DNA from: JAKRSE01 sp943369295
GTDB taxonomy: Bacteria > Armatimonadota > Fimbriimonadia > Fimbriimonadales > Fimbriimonadaceae
Assembly (NCBI GenBank): GCA_943369295.1
Contig: CALRMU020000001.1
Location: 992,001 to 1,056,000, forward strand
DNA: 64,000 bases
Direction: 5' to 3'
Positions 8,317-16,180 of the stretch are shown piece after piece (position 1 is the stretch's first letter; each line of letters starts with the position of its first letter). A model generated the notes under the pieces. That model did not search any database. It was not told the origin of the DNA and saw only the letters and a program-made list of their open reading frames with translations. Position numbers and translations under genes: made by a program.

Positions 8317-8862
8317 ATGAAAGCTGTTGATGTCCTGCTTTTGAATGCGAACTACGAGCCGCTTAATGTGTGCGACGTGCGACGGGCTTTTTCACTGGTG
8401 ATGACCGGTAAAGCCGATGTTCTTCATGACTCTGAAGGTCAAGTTGTGACAAGCGAAGGGAAGCTGACCGCACCCTCGGTAGTTCGAATGAAGTATCTGG
8501 TTCGCAGACCCCTTCCGGCTCTGCGCCTTTCTCGCCATTCGATTTTGGCAAGAGATGGCTATACCTGTCAGTACTGCGGTTCAACGCGAGATCTGACCAT
8601 CGATCATGTGGTTCCGCGCTGGATGGGCGGCCCCCACACCTGGGAGAACCTGATTACCTGCTGTCGAAAGTGCAACTTGAAAAAGGCAGACAAGACTCCT
8701 AAACAGGCGAATATGAAGATGAAAACTCAGCCGCGTCGGCCTAAGTTCATTCCTTATATTTCTCTGACTCAGTACTTGAGGGCGGTGAGAAGGGAAGACT
8801 GGAGTCCTTATCTTCCGCAGTTTGATGACTTTATGGAAACCTGGGCGGAAGCTAGGGACTAG
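8317..8862 (+). CDS. HNH endonuclease family protein
   Basis: 181 residues. The N-terminal half carries LLLNANYEPLNVC and a short beta region typical of stand-alone chromosomal HNH proteins found in actinobacteria, cyanobacteria and Armatimonadota. The HNH module begins near residue 88: DGYTCQYCG (first CxxC), LTIDHVVPRWMGG (D-H of HNH), TWENLITCCRKCNLKK (second CxxC and the catalytic Asn/His region). The four cysteines would hold one structural zinc. It probably nicks or cuts DNA; its cellular role is not established for this type. It is monocistronic, with a terminator right after it at 8888-8928. Confidence 0.88.
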   Translation: MKAVDVLLLNANYEPLNVCDVRRAFSLVMTGKADVLHDSEGQVVTSEGKLTAPSVVRMKYLVRRPLPALRLSRHSILARDGYTCQYCGSTRDLTIDHVVPRWMGGPHTWENLITCCRKCNLKKADKTPKQANMKMKTQPRRPKFIPYISLTQYLRAVRREDWSPYLPQFDDFMETWAEARD

Positions 8863-8887
8863 GCTTGTTCATCTGAGAGAGACCTTT

Positions 8888-8928
8888 AAGCTCAAGAGCC
8901 CCCAAGTTATTGGCTCTTGAGCTTTTTG
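8888..8928 (+). terminator. intrinsic terminator after the HNH gene
   Basis: A perfect 13-bp stem, AAGCTCAAGAGCC with GGCTCTTGAGCTT, with an 11-base loop and a following T run. It starts 26 bases after the HNH stop codon. Confidence 0.85.
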
Positions 8929-8997
8929 TCTTTAGCTTCCACTCTTCTCCTGCTGATTCACAGAGATCCATGGGTCTCAGCATGCTAGAATCCGCCC

Positions 8998-10863
8998 ATG
9001 TTTCTGCGATGGACTTGGATTCTATTGTCCATGACTCTTCTTGCCTTCGCGGCGGCAGAAGCAGAATCGCCCACTAAGGCTGAAGTCAAGCGCGCGGCAC
9101 AAAAAGCCGTTCCGATCATTCAGCACAGTGCAAATATTTGGACCGAGAGGTCTGGGTGCTACTCCTGCCATCACCAGGGTTTGAGCCAAATCGCCCTTTC
9201 GGCCGCTGATCAAAATGGACTCAAGATTGATCGGGAAAAACTACGAAAGGAGATCGACGAGTATGAGGACCGCCCAACGACACGGTTAAAGCAGTACGAA
9301 GGCACAGGTGCGATAAACGGCACAGCGGGTTTCGGTTTTTGGCTTTGGGGCAGATCGGCAGATGGCAGGCCTCAAACCAATTTGACCGAATCGTCAATCC
9401 ACTACCTTTTAGCTAAACAGGCTGCTGATGGCCGATGGCCCAGCTTAAGCCACCGTCCTCCATTGGAAGACAGCCCCGTCACTCTCACTGCCGTTGCGAT
9501 CCGAGCATTGAGAACTTATGCGCCCGATTACCTTTCAGATTCGGCAAGAAAATCCATTCGCGATGGTCGGGCATGGCTTCGTTCTAGGCAGCCCAGAAAC
9601 AACGAGGAAGCGGTATTCAAATTATTCGGCCTTGTTTGGGCAGAAGCTCCTCGCGCCGATATCCAAGACGCAGCATCGGATTTGGCCAAGAGGCAAAGGG
9701 TCGATGGCGGGTGGGCTCAGCTTCCTACAAGACAATCTGATGCCTATGCGACTGGCCAAGCATTAAGCGCTTTGGCCCTGGCGAAAGCATCCACCAAAGG
9801 GCAGGTTTACAGCCGAGGGGTGAGTTTTTTGGTTCGCACACAAATGCCGGATGGCACTTGGTTGGTGACAACCCGTCGAAAGTTTCCTGGCCTGCCTTAC
9901 TTTGAATCTGGATTCCCTTACCGCGAGCACCAGTTCATCTCCTATTCGGGCTCAGCCTGGGCTCTTTCAGCTTTGGCTCTCTATGGCGGCAAGGGCTCGA
10001 TGCCTGGTTTGACAATAACCCCTGCCCCGAGCTTAAGAAGTTCAAAAAACCTGCTTTCAGAAAATCCAAAAGATGACAGGCTCTTGAAGGCTGCCCTCAA
10101 AGGAACTCTTTCTGAACTGATTGCTGCCGCCCAGGCTGGTGGCAAGATCAACGCTCGCAGCATCGGTGGAGCCACACCCTTAATGTACGCGGTTCGAGAT
10201 TTGTCGAAGGTTAGGTGGCTGCTTAAAAAGGGAGCTGACCCGAATGCTGTTTCAGACTCTCGCTCTACCGCGCTGATGATCGCAGCCGATACCCGAGGTG
10301 CCCTAGAATCTGTTCGTGCCCTTCTAGCTGCCGGTGCTGATCCAAACGTTTTTAGAACGGATACGGAGAGTCCCCTAGCTTTTGCCGCCATGAAAGGTGA
10401 ATCGAGAATGGTGGATGTTCTGCTGAAATCTGGGGCCAAGTTGACGGGCCGAGGGAATTCTGCCTTGCTGATGGCTATCAGGACGGAGCACTACGCCATC
10501 GCGAGAAAGCTGGCAAGGGCCGGGGCCGATATTAATGCTCCAACTGGGGATGACGGAACGACGATTCTTGACTGGGCCGTGATGGATGGTGATGAAGGAT
10601 CTGTGGCTGTCGCTTTAGAACTCGGCGCTAACCCCAACACATCGACGATAGACGGTATTACCCCTCTGCATGCCGCCGCCATGATAGACCCAGGTTCAAC
10701 AAGGATTGTGCAGAGGCTGCTGGAAGCTGGCGCTGACCCAACTTGGGTTGCAGTTCCGAGCCGAACGCCACTAGATCTTGCTCGAAAACATCAAAACTTC
10801 CACCTTGCCAAACTCTTTGAGACTTTCAATAGAAACTCTTTGAACTCTTGTCCAAACGAGTGA
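8998..10863 (+). CDS. secreted fusion: CxxCH motif, alpha/alpha-toroid (squalene-cyclase-like) repeats, ankyrin repeats
   Basis: 621 residues. A signal peptide covers about 1-21. A CYSCH motif at 54-58 is a possible c-type haem site, followed by HQG. Residues about 110-330 show repeated helices with DGRW and DGGWAQL/DGTWL motifs, as in prenyltransferase/terpene-cyclase alpha/alpha toroids, but the DxDD catalytic motif of true squalene-hopene cyclases is not seen. From about 350 to 610 there are seven or so ankyrin repeats (for example ATPLMYAVRD, STALMIAADT, SPLAFAAMKG, ITPLHAAAMI). The architecture is known from Acidobacteria-like genomes, without a proven function; a periplasmic binding or scaffold role is likely. 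It stands alone between two unrelated genes. Confidence 0.85.
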   Translation: MFLRWTWILLSMTLLAFAAAEAESPTKAEVKRAAQKAVPIIQHSANIWTERSGCYSCHHQGLSQIALSAADQNGLKIDREKLRKEIDEYEDRPTTRLKQYEGTGAINGTAGFGFWLWGRSADGRPQTNLTESSIHYLLAKQAADGRWPSLSHRPPLEDSPVTLTAVAIRALRTYAPDYLSDSARKSIRDGRAWLRSRQPRNNEEAVFKLFGLVWAEAPRADIQDAASDLAKRQRVDGGWAQLPTRQSDAYATGQALSALALAKASTKGQVYSRGVSFLVRTQMPDGTWLVTTRRKFPGLPYFESGFPYREHQFISYSGSAWALSALALYGGKGSMPGLTITPAPSLRSSKNLLSENPKDDRLLKAALKGTLSELIAAAQAGGKINARSIGGATPLMYAVRDLSKVRWLLKKGADPNAVSDSRSTALMIAADTRGALESVRALLAAGADPNVFRTDTESPLAFAAMKGESRMVDVLLKSGAKLTGRGNSALLMAIRTEHYAIARKLARAGADINAPTGDDGTTILDWAVMDGDEGSVAVALELGANPNTSTIDGITPLHAAAMIDPGSTRIVQRLLEAGADPTWVAVPSRTPLDLARKHQNFHLAKLFETFNRNSLNSCPNE

Positions 10864-11075
10864 ATCGAGATTTCTGGTTTGATGAAGAGTCAAAGCCCTC
10901 TTTCCGTCTGGGGCTAGGGAGGCTCTGCCATAAGGGAGCGGAATCTCTGGGCTAAACAGAAGGTGAGATTAGTGGAAATTTTTCGACGCGGTCTGCACTC
11001 TCACCGCGCGATGGCAACTAGTTCGGAGTCTGGACTCCTGACAGATGTTAGGTCTACATCTAACTACTTGAGACG

Positions 11076-11525
11076 ATGAATCCGAATGTTCCAAGGGTTC
11101 TGATGTTAACTTCGTCAAACTGTGGAGAGAGCGATATGCAGGCGATTGTTGGCACGATGTTGGATGCTGTGGAAGGCAGTTGGAACGGCGTCGCCGAAAA
11201 GACTGGTGAGGAGGTTCTCACCCTCGCGAGGTCCCTTGCTGAATTACCAGCGCTGCACTCGAAGACGGGCGGGATGACAGGGGCGACGGGTTGGCTGAGT
11301 CTTGCTTCTCACCATAACTGCCTTTGCGTTTATTTCGATGGGTCGAAGCTTGCGCAGTTTGAATGGAAACCTAGTTTTGATGAAGCTGCTCAGCCGATTG
11401 ACGGGTTTTGCGATGTTCAAATCTGTCTTGAGGCGATCAAAGCGCTTGAACTCGATCCATCCCGAACTCATTTGCTCTTTACTCTGCATGCAGTGGCCGA
11501 AGAGTCGGATGTTATGGGTGAGTGA
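11076..11525 (+). CDS. hypothetical protein, 149 residues
   Basis: A single frame from ATG 11076 to TGA 11525 with no signal peptide or membrane helix. The composition is globular and mildly acidic: ATGWLSLASHHNCLCVYFDG, then LDPSRTHLLFTLHAVAEES at the C-terminus. I recognise no family. The preceding 210 bases (10864-11075) hold no other gene or clear hairpin. Coding likelihood is moderate: codon use is normal but there is no strong ribosome binding site. Confidence 0.5.
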   Translation: MNPNVPRVLMLTSSNCGESDMQAIVGTMLDAVEGSWNGVAEKTGEEVLTLARSLAELPALHSKTGGMTGATGWLSLASHHNCLCVYFDGSKLAQFEWKPSFDEAAQPIDGFCDVQICLEAIKALELDPSRTHLLFTLHAVAEESDVMGE

Positions 11526-11683
11526 GCACTTGCCGAGCGCCCATGTTTATGCGGAATGTTTTTGAGAGATCAGACGGGCGCTTTCATAGACCACCCCTTT
11601 TACACCTGGCAGAAAGCCTTTAACTTGGGCTGCTGCAGCTTGATTGCTTTGGGCCACGAAACGGGTCTGAGCTTGTTTAATCC

Positions 11684-11760
11684 CGCTTACGGGAGGGATT
11701 CGAACCCCTGTCCCTCTAAGGCGGGATGCTCTCTCTTGAGGGGGCGGACTCTTTCGGCTC
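11684..11760 (-). pseudogene. degenerate tRNA-like copy downstream of tRNA-Ala
   Basis: Read on the minus strand, this copy keeps a good T-arm (AGGGGTTCGAATCCC) identical to that of tRNA-Ala. Its D-arm is damaged, and its anticodon-arm region (GAGCATCCCGCCTTAG) matches the 93-bp units on the other side of the tRNA. No acceptor stem can be formed. It lies 93 bases from the T-arm of the functional tRNA, so it appears to be a mosaic member of the same array. Confidence 0.6.
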
Positions 11761-11776
11761 TATGTAAAAAGAAATT

Positions 11777-11851
11777 TGGTGGAGGCAAGGGGATTCGAAC
11801 CCCTGACCCCCTGCTTGCAAAGCAGGTGCTCTCCCGCTGAGCTATGCCCCC
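11777..11851 (-). tRNA. tRNA-Ala (anticodon TGC)
   Basis: The minus strand reads GGGGGCATAGCTC, a D-arm, an anticodon loop TTTGCAA (TGC, Ala), T-arm AGGGG-TTCGAAT-CCCCT and an acceptor strand TGCCTCC-A with an encoded CCA. The acceptor pairs with one G-U. All four arms are complete, so this is the functional copy in the array. Length is 75 including CCA. Confidence 0.95.
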
Positions 11852-11852
11852 A

Positions 11853-12096
11853 CGCGGAACTTCGCAAGGATACCCGGCACCAGACTGAATGCGGGACCCC
11901 CCGTCCCGCTAAGGCGGGATGCTCTCCCGCGGAGCTATGGCCCCTCGTGGAACTTTGAAAGGACACCCGGCACCAGACTGAATGCGGGACCCCCTGTCCC
12001 GCTAAGGCGGGATGCTCTCCCGTTGAGCTATGGCCCCTCGTGGATCTTTGAAAGGACACCCGGCACCAAAGTGAGGGAGGGACCCCTTGTCCCGCC
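11853..12096 (-). repeat. tandem 93-bp tRNA-derived units (2 full, 1 partial)
   Basis: Units begin at 11853, 11946 and 12039 (exactly 93 bases apart); the third stops near 12096. Read on the minus strand each full unit starts GGGGCCATAGCTC, as the tRNA does, keeps the D-arm, and has an anticodon-type stem CCCGC/GCGGG closed by only four bases (CTTA). The T-arm is gone and is replaced by TCCCGCATTCAGTCTGGTGCCGGGT. The functional tRNA-Ala ends in phase with the array (11852 to 11945 to 12038). The units lie upstream of the tRNA in the direction of transcription. Confidence 0.8.
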
Positions 12097-12167
12097 AAAG
12101 ATTCAATCTTGTTAAGCATCCCAGTGCATTGCAAGCGTTCCAATTCCCAATAGGCTATTCTCATACA

Positions 12168-13091
12168 GTGCGGATAGTCATCTTCGGGGGGCATGGACAT
12201 GTTGGGCAGAGTCTCATCAACCACTTCAACCTTTTGGGCTGGGGGACGACGATTGTTTCTCGTCGTGGTCCAGTTGTCTGGGATGGCAAAACTTTAGGAG
12301 ATTGGACCCAAGCAATTGAAGGCACGGATGCTGTTATCAACTTGGCAGGACGAAGCGTAAACTGCCGTTATAACGCTGACAACTTAAAGGAAATGATGGA
12401 AAGTCGGGTGGATTCCACACGAGTTTTGGGTCAGGCGATTGCCCAAGCATCTAATCCACCTAAAGTCTGGCTGCAATCCTCTACAGCTACCATCTATCGT
12501 CACACTTTAGATGAAGCGAATGGAGAAGATGGGGTAATCGGATCAGAGCAGGACCCTGTACCACGCAAATGGCAAAACAGTGTAGAGATTGCAAGGGCCT
12601 GGGAAGCCTCTCTTTATGAATTTGATACACCAGCTACTCGCCGAGTTGCCCTGAGAACAGCCATGGTGATGGCTCCAATCGAAGGAAGCATCTTTTCTGT
12701 TCTTTCCAAGCTGACCAAAAGAGGGCTCATGGGAGTACAGGGCAGTGGAAGACAATATGTTTCTTGGATTCACGAAACAGATTTCTGTGAAGCAATAGAA
12801 TGGATACTAAATCATTCTGAGCTAGATGGACCGATCAATGTGAGTTCACCTAACCCACTGCCTCAGAAACAGTTTGCAGAACAATTAAGAAAAGCCCTTG
12901 GCGTAAAGATCGGACTTCCGGCCACAGCTCTCATGTTAGAAGTGGGCACTTTTCTGATGAAATCTGAGACTGAGCTGGTGCTAAAAAGTAGGCGAGTTGT
13001 TCCTGCTAAGCTGCTTAAATCTGGATTCACTTTTAAACATCCGGATTGGGGAACTGCCTCCCTAGATTTGGCGAAGAAAATCAATCCTTGA
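12168..13091 (+). CDS. TIGR01777-family NAD(P)-dependent epimerase (SDR39U1-like)
   Basis: 307 residues from GTG 12168. This start gives VRIVIFGGHGHVGQSL, the usual Rossmann beginning with GxxGxxG, whereas the earlier in-frame ATG at 12087 lies inside the tRNA-like array. The family continues with INLAGRSVNCRY near 65, NPPKVWLQSSTATIY near 105 (the SSTATIY block typical of TIGR01777), YVSWIHETDF near 220 and the C-terminal RRVVPAKLL-GFTFKHP. It is an extended short-chain dehydrogenase; substrate unknown. Its stop overlaps the convergent serine hydrolase gene by 11 bases. An AT-rich box just before the GTG suggests a very short leader. Confidence 0.88.
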   Translation: MRIVIFGGHGHVGQSLINHFNLLGWGTTIVSRRGPVVWDGKTLGDWTQAIEGTDAVINLAGRSVNCRYNADNLKEMMESRVDSTRVLGQAIAQASNPPKVWLQSSTATIYRHTLDEANGEDGVIGSEQDPVPRKWQNSVEIARAWEASLYEFDTPATRRVALRTAMVMAPIEGSIFSVLSKLTKRGLMGVQGSGRQYVSWIHETDFCEAIEWILNHSELDGPINVSSPNPLPQKQFAEQLRKALGVKIGLPATALMLEVGTFLMKSETELVLKSRRVVPAKLLKSGFTFKHPDWGTASLDLAKKINP

Positions 13092-14091
13092 TCTTTAGGT
13101 TCTGTAATTGTTCCAGCGGCAGACCTGACCCAGTGTAGGCCAGTTGAAATCTAGATCTCTCGGCTGGTGAAAGAATGACGAGCACAGCTTTTGCCTCTGG
13201 GATGATCATCAGGTCATGGCAGAAATTTGCAATTTCGCCGCCACGATCAAGGGCACGAAAGCTCTTGCCTAGGATTGAAACGTCATAAATGAAGCTTCCC
13301 GGGCCAACAAAACCAAACTGCGGGTCCGACGCCAATAGAGTTTTAGATCCTTTGACTTTTCCGCTCAGGAGTCCATTGCCAAAAGTCAGAAGATCCTTTG
13401 CATTCGAAGACCATCCTCCAGCGGCACCATAAAGCGCAAGGTTGAATCTAGATTCCGGAGCCTTGTCATAAGAGACGATGAGCCTTCGGTCGGGCTTTCC
13501 CCAAGAAATTGGCCTGGTGTTTTTCATGCCAAGGGGTTTGAGCAGCTGATCTGACATTAGCTTACTAAACTTTTTCCCAGAGATCACTTCTAGAATAGCT
13601 TCGAGGATCAAGAAATCGAGGTTGTTGTAAGAGAACTCCGAGCCGGGGGCTTTGATCTGCCCGGATCCTAGAACGGTAAGAATTCTGCTTCTTAAAGGCT
13701 GCAAGTCATTAGAACTTTTGAAGTAAAAGGTGCTGACTCCATCCTTCGCCTTTGCACTAGCTTCATCCATATTGGGGAGCCCACTTGAATGATAAAGAAG
13801 CTGGTTTATAGTGACAGATTGTGCTGCTTTTGGCAGCCAAGGAAGAAACTTTCCGACAGCATCATTGCGGCTTAATCGACCTTCTTCAACAAAGCCCATG
13901 ACTAGTGCGGCGGTAAAAAGCTTGCTGATGCTGCAGATAGGAAACTGGCTGTCAACCGTGAGGGATTTTTGACTCTGCGGGTCAGCCCAGCCTGAAGCAG
14001 ATAAATTAAGTGTCTTTCCGTCCTGACTCAGGCCAATAACGCCATCGAAAGAGCCTGGCGAAACGAGGGCCAAAGCAAGAAAAGAAAACAT
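13081..14091 (-). CDS. secreted class C beta-lactamase-like serine hydrolase
   Basis: 336 residues. A signal peptide spans the first 15 or so residues. The SxxK motif is S54-I-S-K57 (CSISKLFTAAL), the second motif is YNN in FSYNNLDFLILEAI, and the C-terminal HxG/KTG-like triad is weak. This is the esterase/D,D-peptidase-like beta-lactamase family (PF00144). It may be a peptidoglycan or peptide hydrolase rather than a resistance enzyme. It lies 38 bases after the DinB-like gene on the same strand and converges with the epimerase gene. Confidence 0.85.
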   Translation of the reverse strand: MFSFLALALVSPGSFDGVIGLSQDGKTLNLSASGWADPQSQKSLTVDSQFPICSISKLFTAALVMGFVEEGRLSRNDAVGKFLPWLPKAAQSVTINQLLYHSSGLPNMDEASAKAKDGVSTFYFKSSNDLQPLRSRILTVLGSGQIKAPGSEFSYNNLDFLILEAILEVISGKKFSKLMSDQLLKPLGMKNTRPISWGKPDRRLIVSYDKAPESRFNLALYGAAGGWSSNAKDLLTFGNGLLSGKVKGSKTLLASDPQFGFVGPGSFIYDVSILGKSFRALDRGGEIANFCHDLMIIPEAKAVLVILSPAERSRFQLAYTGSGLPLEQLQNLKIKD

Positions 14092-14129
14092 GAAATCACC
14101 TTACCTTTGGGCGATTCATCAAGTGAGCA

Positions 14130-14687
14130 TTAAGGGTTTTCTTCTTCCCAAGCCTTCCACTGACTCATGGTTCCTTTGCCAATCCACGTCGATTCGATTC
14201 CAATCTCAAGCAGCCTCTCTGAAAGCTGACCAACATGCCCTTGTAGGTGCCTAATTTCCATTAACAGCGCCGAAAGACTTGTCAAATGACTGTAGCCTGG
14301 CACCCCAGATTCTTGAACACTAAAATCAAATACATCAATAAATGATTCTGTCCCTTCCGACAAAAACTGGATATAGCGAATCACATCGGAGCGAGAAATC
14401 GCCGGCTCACTGAATGCGAGTTCGAAAGGCTCTAGAGTTTCTGGACTATCCCACATTTCTGGATACAGATTTTCTGGGCGACCTGGCCATGATGTGTAGT
14501 TCTTGAGTGAACCAGAAAGCCCAAGATGGGCAAAAAACGTCGCATGCAAAGCAATGCGCCATGTTGTTCTCGGGAGAACGCCGTCCAGCCAAAGATCTTC
14601 AGGAGTCAGTTCCACGCACTCTTGCAGCATGGCTAGAGATGCATGGAACTGTTCCGTTAGCGCTTTCTTCAAATCATCCTTGGGCAT
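14130..14687 (-). CDS. DinB/YfiT-like four-helix protein
   Basis: 185 residues, the usual size of a DinB-like four-helix bundle. The metal-binding histidines are probably in TWRIALHATFFAHLG (near residue 48) and LLMEIRHLQGHVGQLSERL (near 150), the pattern by which the family is recognised. Members are thiol-dependent metalloenzymes or have unknown roles. Its start lies 18 bases from the asnS stop on the same strand, so it may be cotranscribed with asnS, although the functions are unrelated. Confidence 0.75.
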   Translation of the reverse strand: MPKDDLKKALTEQFHASLAMLQECVELTPEDLWLDGVLPRTTWRIALHATFFAHLGLSGSLKNYTSWPGRPENLYPEMWDSPETLEPFELAFSEPAISRSDVIRYIQFLSEGTESFIDVFDFSVQESGVPGYSHLTSLSALLMEIRHLQGHVGQLSERLLEIGIESTWIGKGTMSQWKAWEEENP

Positions 14688-14705
14688 GGCTCCAAGTTTA
14701 GTCGA

Positions 14706-16097
14706 TTAGAAGTCGGCTTGGCCAGTTGCTCTGTGATAAGGAATCACGTCGCGAATGTTTTTCATTCCCGTCAGGTACATCATCAATCTTTCGAAGCCCA
14801 AGCCGAAGCCAGAGTGGGGAGCAGAACCATACCGTCTCAGATCCAGGTACCACCAATATGCTTCTTTCGGAAGGCCCAGTTCGTCAATGCGATTCTCCAG
14901 CTTAACCAAATCATCTTCTCTCTGGCTGCCGCCAATAAGTTCGCCGATTCTGGGAACCAAAACGTCCATGGCTCTTACCGTCTTGCCATCATCGTTAGCC
15001 TTCATGTAAAAGGCTTTAATCTCCTTGGGGTAATCGGTAAGAATCACAGGGCGGCCAACTTTCTTCTCGGTCAGCCATCTTTCGTGTTCGCTCTGAAGGT
15101 CTGTGCCCCATTCAACTGGGTACTCAAACTTCTCGCCACTGTTGACAATCAGTTTTACGGCCTCAGTGTAGGTCATTCTTTCAAAGCTTGCTGTGGCTAC
15201 ATGCTCCAAAGTGTTCAGCAGTTCTGGCTCGATTCTCTGATCGAAGAATGAGATATCGGCGGGGCAGTTATCCAGTACGTCTTGGATGATTTCCTTGACA
15301 AATTCTTCTGCCAAGTTCATGTCGCCTTCAAGGTCACAGAAAGCCATTTCCGGCTCAATCATCCAGAACTCAGCAAGATGACGAGCAGTGTTAGAGTTTT
15401 CTGCCCGGAAGGTGGGGCCAAAAGTGTAAACGTTGGTAAGGCCCATTGCGTAGGTTTCAACGTTCAACTGTCCGCTAACAGTCAGGTAGGCGGGTTTGCC
15501 AAAAAAGTCATCAGATGGCGATGGGCTGCGCAGCTGATAGTTCTCTCCTTCATGGTCAAGCAGAGTCGTCACGGCAAACATGGCGCCGGCGCCTTCAGCA
15601 TCGCTGGCTGTGATGATAGGGGTGTGAATCCAGAAGAAGCCACGATCGTGGAAGAACTTATGAACTGCCCAGGCCGCTCTGTTTCGAACCCTCGAAACAG
15701 CTCCAAAAGTGTTGCCTCTCACCCTTAAATGGGCAATCTCCCTCAGATACTCCAGAGATGCGCCCTTCTTCTGAAGAGGGTAGCTGGCGGGATCGGCAGG
15801 GCCGAAAATGGCGACTCCGCTTGCCTTAAGCTCAACGGCCTGGCCTTGGCCGGGCGAAGCTACAATCTCGCCTGCAAATGCAACGCAGGCTCCGGTGGTC
15901 ACCAGCTTCAGGGTCTCTTCGTCGATGATTCCGCCATCAACAACAATCTGCAGATCTTTAAAGCAGCTGCCATCATTAAGCTGGACAAAGCTGACTCCTT
16001 TGCTGTCGCGCCTGGTTTTTACCCATCCATAGGCAGTGGTTTCGCTTCCAGGCGACATCAGCAAAAGGTCGCGGATCAGGGTCCGTCGGTAGTCCAT
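14706..16097 (-). CDS. asnS: asparaginyl-tRNA synthetase
   Basis: 463 residues, as in most bacterial AsnRS. An OB-fold anticodon-binding domain covers about 15-110 (GWVKTRRDSKGVSFVQLNDG). The class II catalytic core follows, with motif 2 in FRAENSNTARHLAEFWMIEPE and motif 3 in GFGLGFERLMMYLTG near 435. The block FYMKANDDGKTVRAMDVLVP is the AsnRS-specific counterpart of the AspRS region, which separates it from AspRS and LysRS. It charges tRNA-Asn with Asn directly. It is divergent from mtnA; no T-box or attenuator is visible in the short upstream region. Confidence 0.96.
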   Translation of the reverse strand: MDYRRTLIRDLLLMSPGSETTAYGWVKTRRDSKGVSFVQLNDGSCFKDLQIVVDGGIIDEETLKLVTTGACVAFAGEIVASPGQGQAVELKASGVAIFGPADPASYPLQKKGASLEYLREIAHLRVRGNTFGAVSRVRNRAAWAVHKFFHDRGFFWIHTPIITASDAEGAGAMFAVTTLLDHEGENYQLRSPSPSDDFFGKPAYLTVSGQLNVETYAMGLTNVYTFGPTFRAENSNTARHLAEFWMIEPEMAFCDLEGDMNLAEEFVKEIIQDVLDNCPADISFFDQRIEPELLNTLEHVATASFERMTYTEAVKLIVNSGEKFEYPVEWGTDLQSEHERWLTEKKVGRPVILTDYPKEIKAFYMKANDDGKTVRAMDVLVPRIGELIGGSQREDDLVKLENRIDELGLPKEAYWWYLDLRRYGSAPHSGFGLGFERLMMYLTGMKNIRDVIPYHRATGQADF

Positions 16098-16180
16098 ATC
16101 TGGTTGGGGAGTGTACTCAAGGGGTGGCCTTCGGGACGGGCTGCCCCGTGGGCTTGAAGGCGGGGCAGAATGCTCAAGTC

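Larger units (their letters stand above)
11526..12167. other. non-coding region holding tRNA-Ala and tRNA-like repeats
   Basis: This 642-base stretch has no credible protein gene. A 154-residue minus-strand frame (11760-12224) is the well-known artefact of translating a tRNA (SAGEHLLCKQGVRGSNPLAST) repeated over the array. From 11566 to 11680 I see nothing recognisable. The tRNA and the repeat copies are listed separately. Confidence 0.8.

Noticed and set aside
8060..8320. Frame with MNRRDFLIQF, resembling the start of a Tat signal peptide.
   Set aside because: No twin-arginine consensus continues, no ribosome binding site precedes it, and the frame crosses a strong terminator.
11760..12224. 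A 154-residue minus-strand frame with repeated HSSAGEHPALAGQGVP-like segments, seemingly a repeat protein.
   Set aside because: It is the translation of tRNA-Ala and its tRNA-like copies; the segment SAGEHLLCKQGVRGSNPLAST is a well-known tRNA artefact.
16141..16168. Inverted repeat CTGCCCCG...CGGGGCAG between asnS and mtnA, perhaps a terminator or riboswitch.
   Set aside because: No T run, no SAM-riboswitch signature, only 8 bp, and the two genes are divergent; at most an operator, not supported further.
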